A stretch of DNA of 16,149 nucleotides from Candidatus Acidiferrales bacterium (GTDB lineage: Bacteria > Acidobacteriota > Terriglobia > Acidiferrales > UBA7541), in assembly GCA_955651735.1 (NCBI GenBank), contig CATPAM010000375.1, positions 1 to 16,149 of the forward strand, written 5' to 3'. Every line of letters starts with the position of its first letter. The first letter of the stretch is position 1. A program made the position numbers and the translations under genes. The notes under the pieces are model-generated. The model was given only the letters and a program-made list of their open reading frames with translations. It was not told the origin of the DNA and made no database searches. Below are positions 15,488-16,149 of this stretch, piece by piece.

Positions 15488-15518
15488 ATTATGCTAACCA
15501 GTTGCGGGGAATGCAACT
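15488..15518 (-). promoter_or_regulatory. Pseudopilin operon promoter with operator-like palindrome
   Basis: On the minus strand TTGCAT (15516-15511) and CATAAT (15493-15488) are spaced by exactly 17 bases; the -10 matches the consensus at five of six positions and the -35 at three. A perfect 6-base inverted repeat, AGTTGC (15500-15505) and GCAACT (15513-15518) with a 7-base centre, covers the -35 box, as a repressor or activator site would. The predicted transcript leader is about 44 bases. Confidence 0.45.
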
Positions 15519-15560
15519 CTCCTCTCGCACTGGTAGTCTCAGGACTGTCGTTTAGGACTC

Positions 15561-15583
15561 GGGACGGGGGAGTCGCTCGTCCC
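15561..15583 (-). terminator. Hairpin directly after the DUF1028 gene
   Basis: GGGACG (15561-15566) and CGTCCC (15578-15583) form a 6-base stem with an 11-base loop, starting immediately after the stop codon on the minus strand. A competing stem GACTC/GAGTC overlaps it. There is no U-run, so termination is only possible, not shown. Confidence 0.25.
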
Positions 15584-16149
15584 TCACTTGCCCGCAAACA
15601 GACGGTTCAGAAATTCTTTATCCTCGAGTATGACTTTGAATGGCTTCTCCCAGCTGATGGTCGCGTCGAACTGCTTTTTGAAGTCGGGGTCGAGCTTCTG
15701 GGCCGTTTGAAGTTCCCTTAGCGCCGCCTCTTTGTTTCCATTGATGTATTCCAGAAAACCCAGGCTGGTGTGACCGTCCGCCTGCTTAGGGGAATACCCC
15801 GCAGCTTTCCGCCCGGCTGCCAGCGCCTCCGCCTTCTTCCCCGCCGTGAGAAGCCGATCCGCTTCATTTCCATATAGATACGTCAGATTCAGATCCAGCA
15901 ACCGCCGCAACTCCGCCAGCGGCTTGGGGTCATCATCCACGTTGATGTAGATGTAGCGGTCGTTGTTGATATTGCGCCCGCCCTGCTTGCGCACCACCAG
16001 CATGGACGCCGATTGGTGCCCCCGCGCATCGCCGCCCGCGTCGTCACCGGCCTTGAGAGCGGCATAAAGTTTCTCCGCCAGCTCGCCCGGTATGGTATCG
16101 AACGCCTTCCCCATGGCCTCGGGGACTTGCGGTCCCACCAGGATGTTAC
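15584..16149 (-). CDS. DUF1028 family protein with TPR-like C-terminus (N-terminus outside window)
   Basis: The visible ~188 C-terminal residues run to a TGA at 15586-15584; the frame stays open to the window edge, so the gene starts beyond it. The stretch beginning NILVGPQVPEAM, then GELAEKLYAALKAGDDAGGDARGHQSASMLVV and the later DDPKPLAELRRLLDL, is typical of the second half of DUF1028, a family predicted to have an Ntn-hydrolase fold and no firmly assigned reaction. The catalytic N-terminus is not visible. The last ~90 residues are helical repeats (EADRLLTAGKKAEALAAGRKAAGYSP and HTSLGFLEYINGNKEAALRELQTAQKLDP), which read as about two TPR motifs, for protein contact. It is upstream of the pilin genes on the same strand, but separated by 146 bases containing a hairpin and a promoter candidate, so it is probably a separate unit. 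Confidence 0.85.
   Translation of the reverse strand, partial: NILVGPQVPEAMGKAFDTIPGELAEKLYAALKAGDDAGGDARGHQSASMLVVRKQGGRNINNDRYIYINVDDDPKPLAELRRLLDLNLTYLYGNEADRLLTAGKKAEALAAGRKAAGYSPKQADGHTSLGFLEYINGNKEAALRELQTAQKLDPDFKKQFDATISWEKPFKVILEDKEFLNRLFAGK

Overview
The window most likely comes from an acidobacterium (Acidobacteriota): it is moderately GC-rich and carries a PadR regulator directly in front of a large permease of the ADOP type (acidobacterial duplicated orphan permease). The other genes are typical of a diderm soil bacterium: a PQQ dehydrogenase with a signal peptide, a cluster of type IV pilus minor pseudopilins, a LemA/GIDE pair and a class II-like EPSP synthase. The phylum assignment is an inference from gene content. 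I see no tRNA, rRNA, CRISPR array, insertion sequence or integrase. No stretch longer than about 180 bases lacks a gene.

Layout. (1) 1-2576, plus strand: the 3' end of an unidentified gene, then three closely spaced genes that all carry a LiaI/LiaF-like membrane module. The first adds a zinc-binding B-box-like head, the second is nearly the bare module, and the third adds a long DUF4097 beta-repeat domain. They look like one operon for sensing or responding to envelope conditions. (2) 2617-4401, minus strand: a GIDE-domain membrane protein followed by lemA, a pair often found together. (3) 4534-5841, minus strand: aroA (shikimate pathway). (4) 6020-6841, plus strand: an exported or membrane-anchored Met/His-rich protein of unknown function. 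(5) 7013-9995, plus strand: padR and the ADOP permease, 4 bases apart. (6) 10014-11987, minus strand: a soluble quinoprotein dehydrogenase related to membrane glucose dehydrogenase. (7) 13578 to 12112 and 15437 to 13586, minus strand: the minor pseudopilin operon, in transcription order FimT/GspH, PilV, PilW, PilX, with a good promoter candidate upstream. (8) 15584 to the window end, minus strand: the C-terminal part of a DUF1028 protein with a TPR-like tail.

How the genes work together. The four pseudopilins probably form a priming or tip complex of a type IV pilus. The usual fifth member, PilY1 (a calcium-binding propeller protein), is absent here, and a PQQ-propeller dehydrogenase lies next on the same strand. 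PadR probably regulates itself and the permease. The three LiaF-like genes probably act in the same membrane complex.

Points most worth a second look: the three-gene LiaF-like operon with a zinc-finger head, the RING-less GIDE protein with MUL1-like topology, the very large PilX with a beta-rich passenger and calcium-loop sequences, a palindrome over the -35 box of the pilin promoter, and two promoters placed so that their transcripts would begin at the start codon (leaderless).
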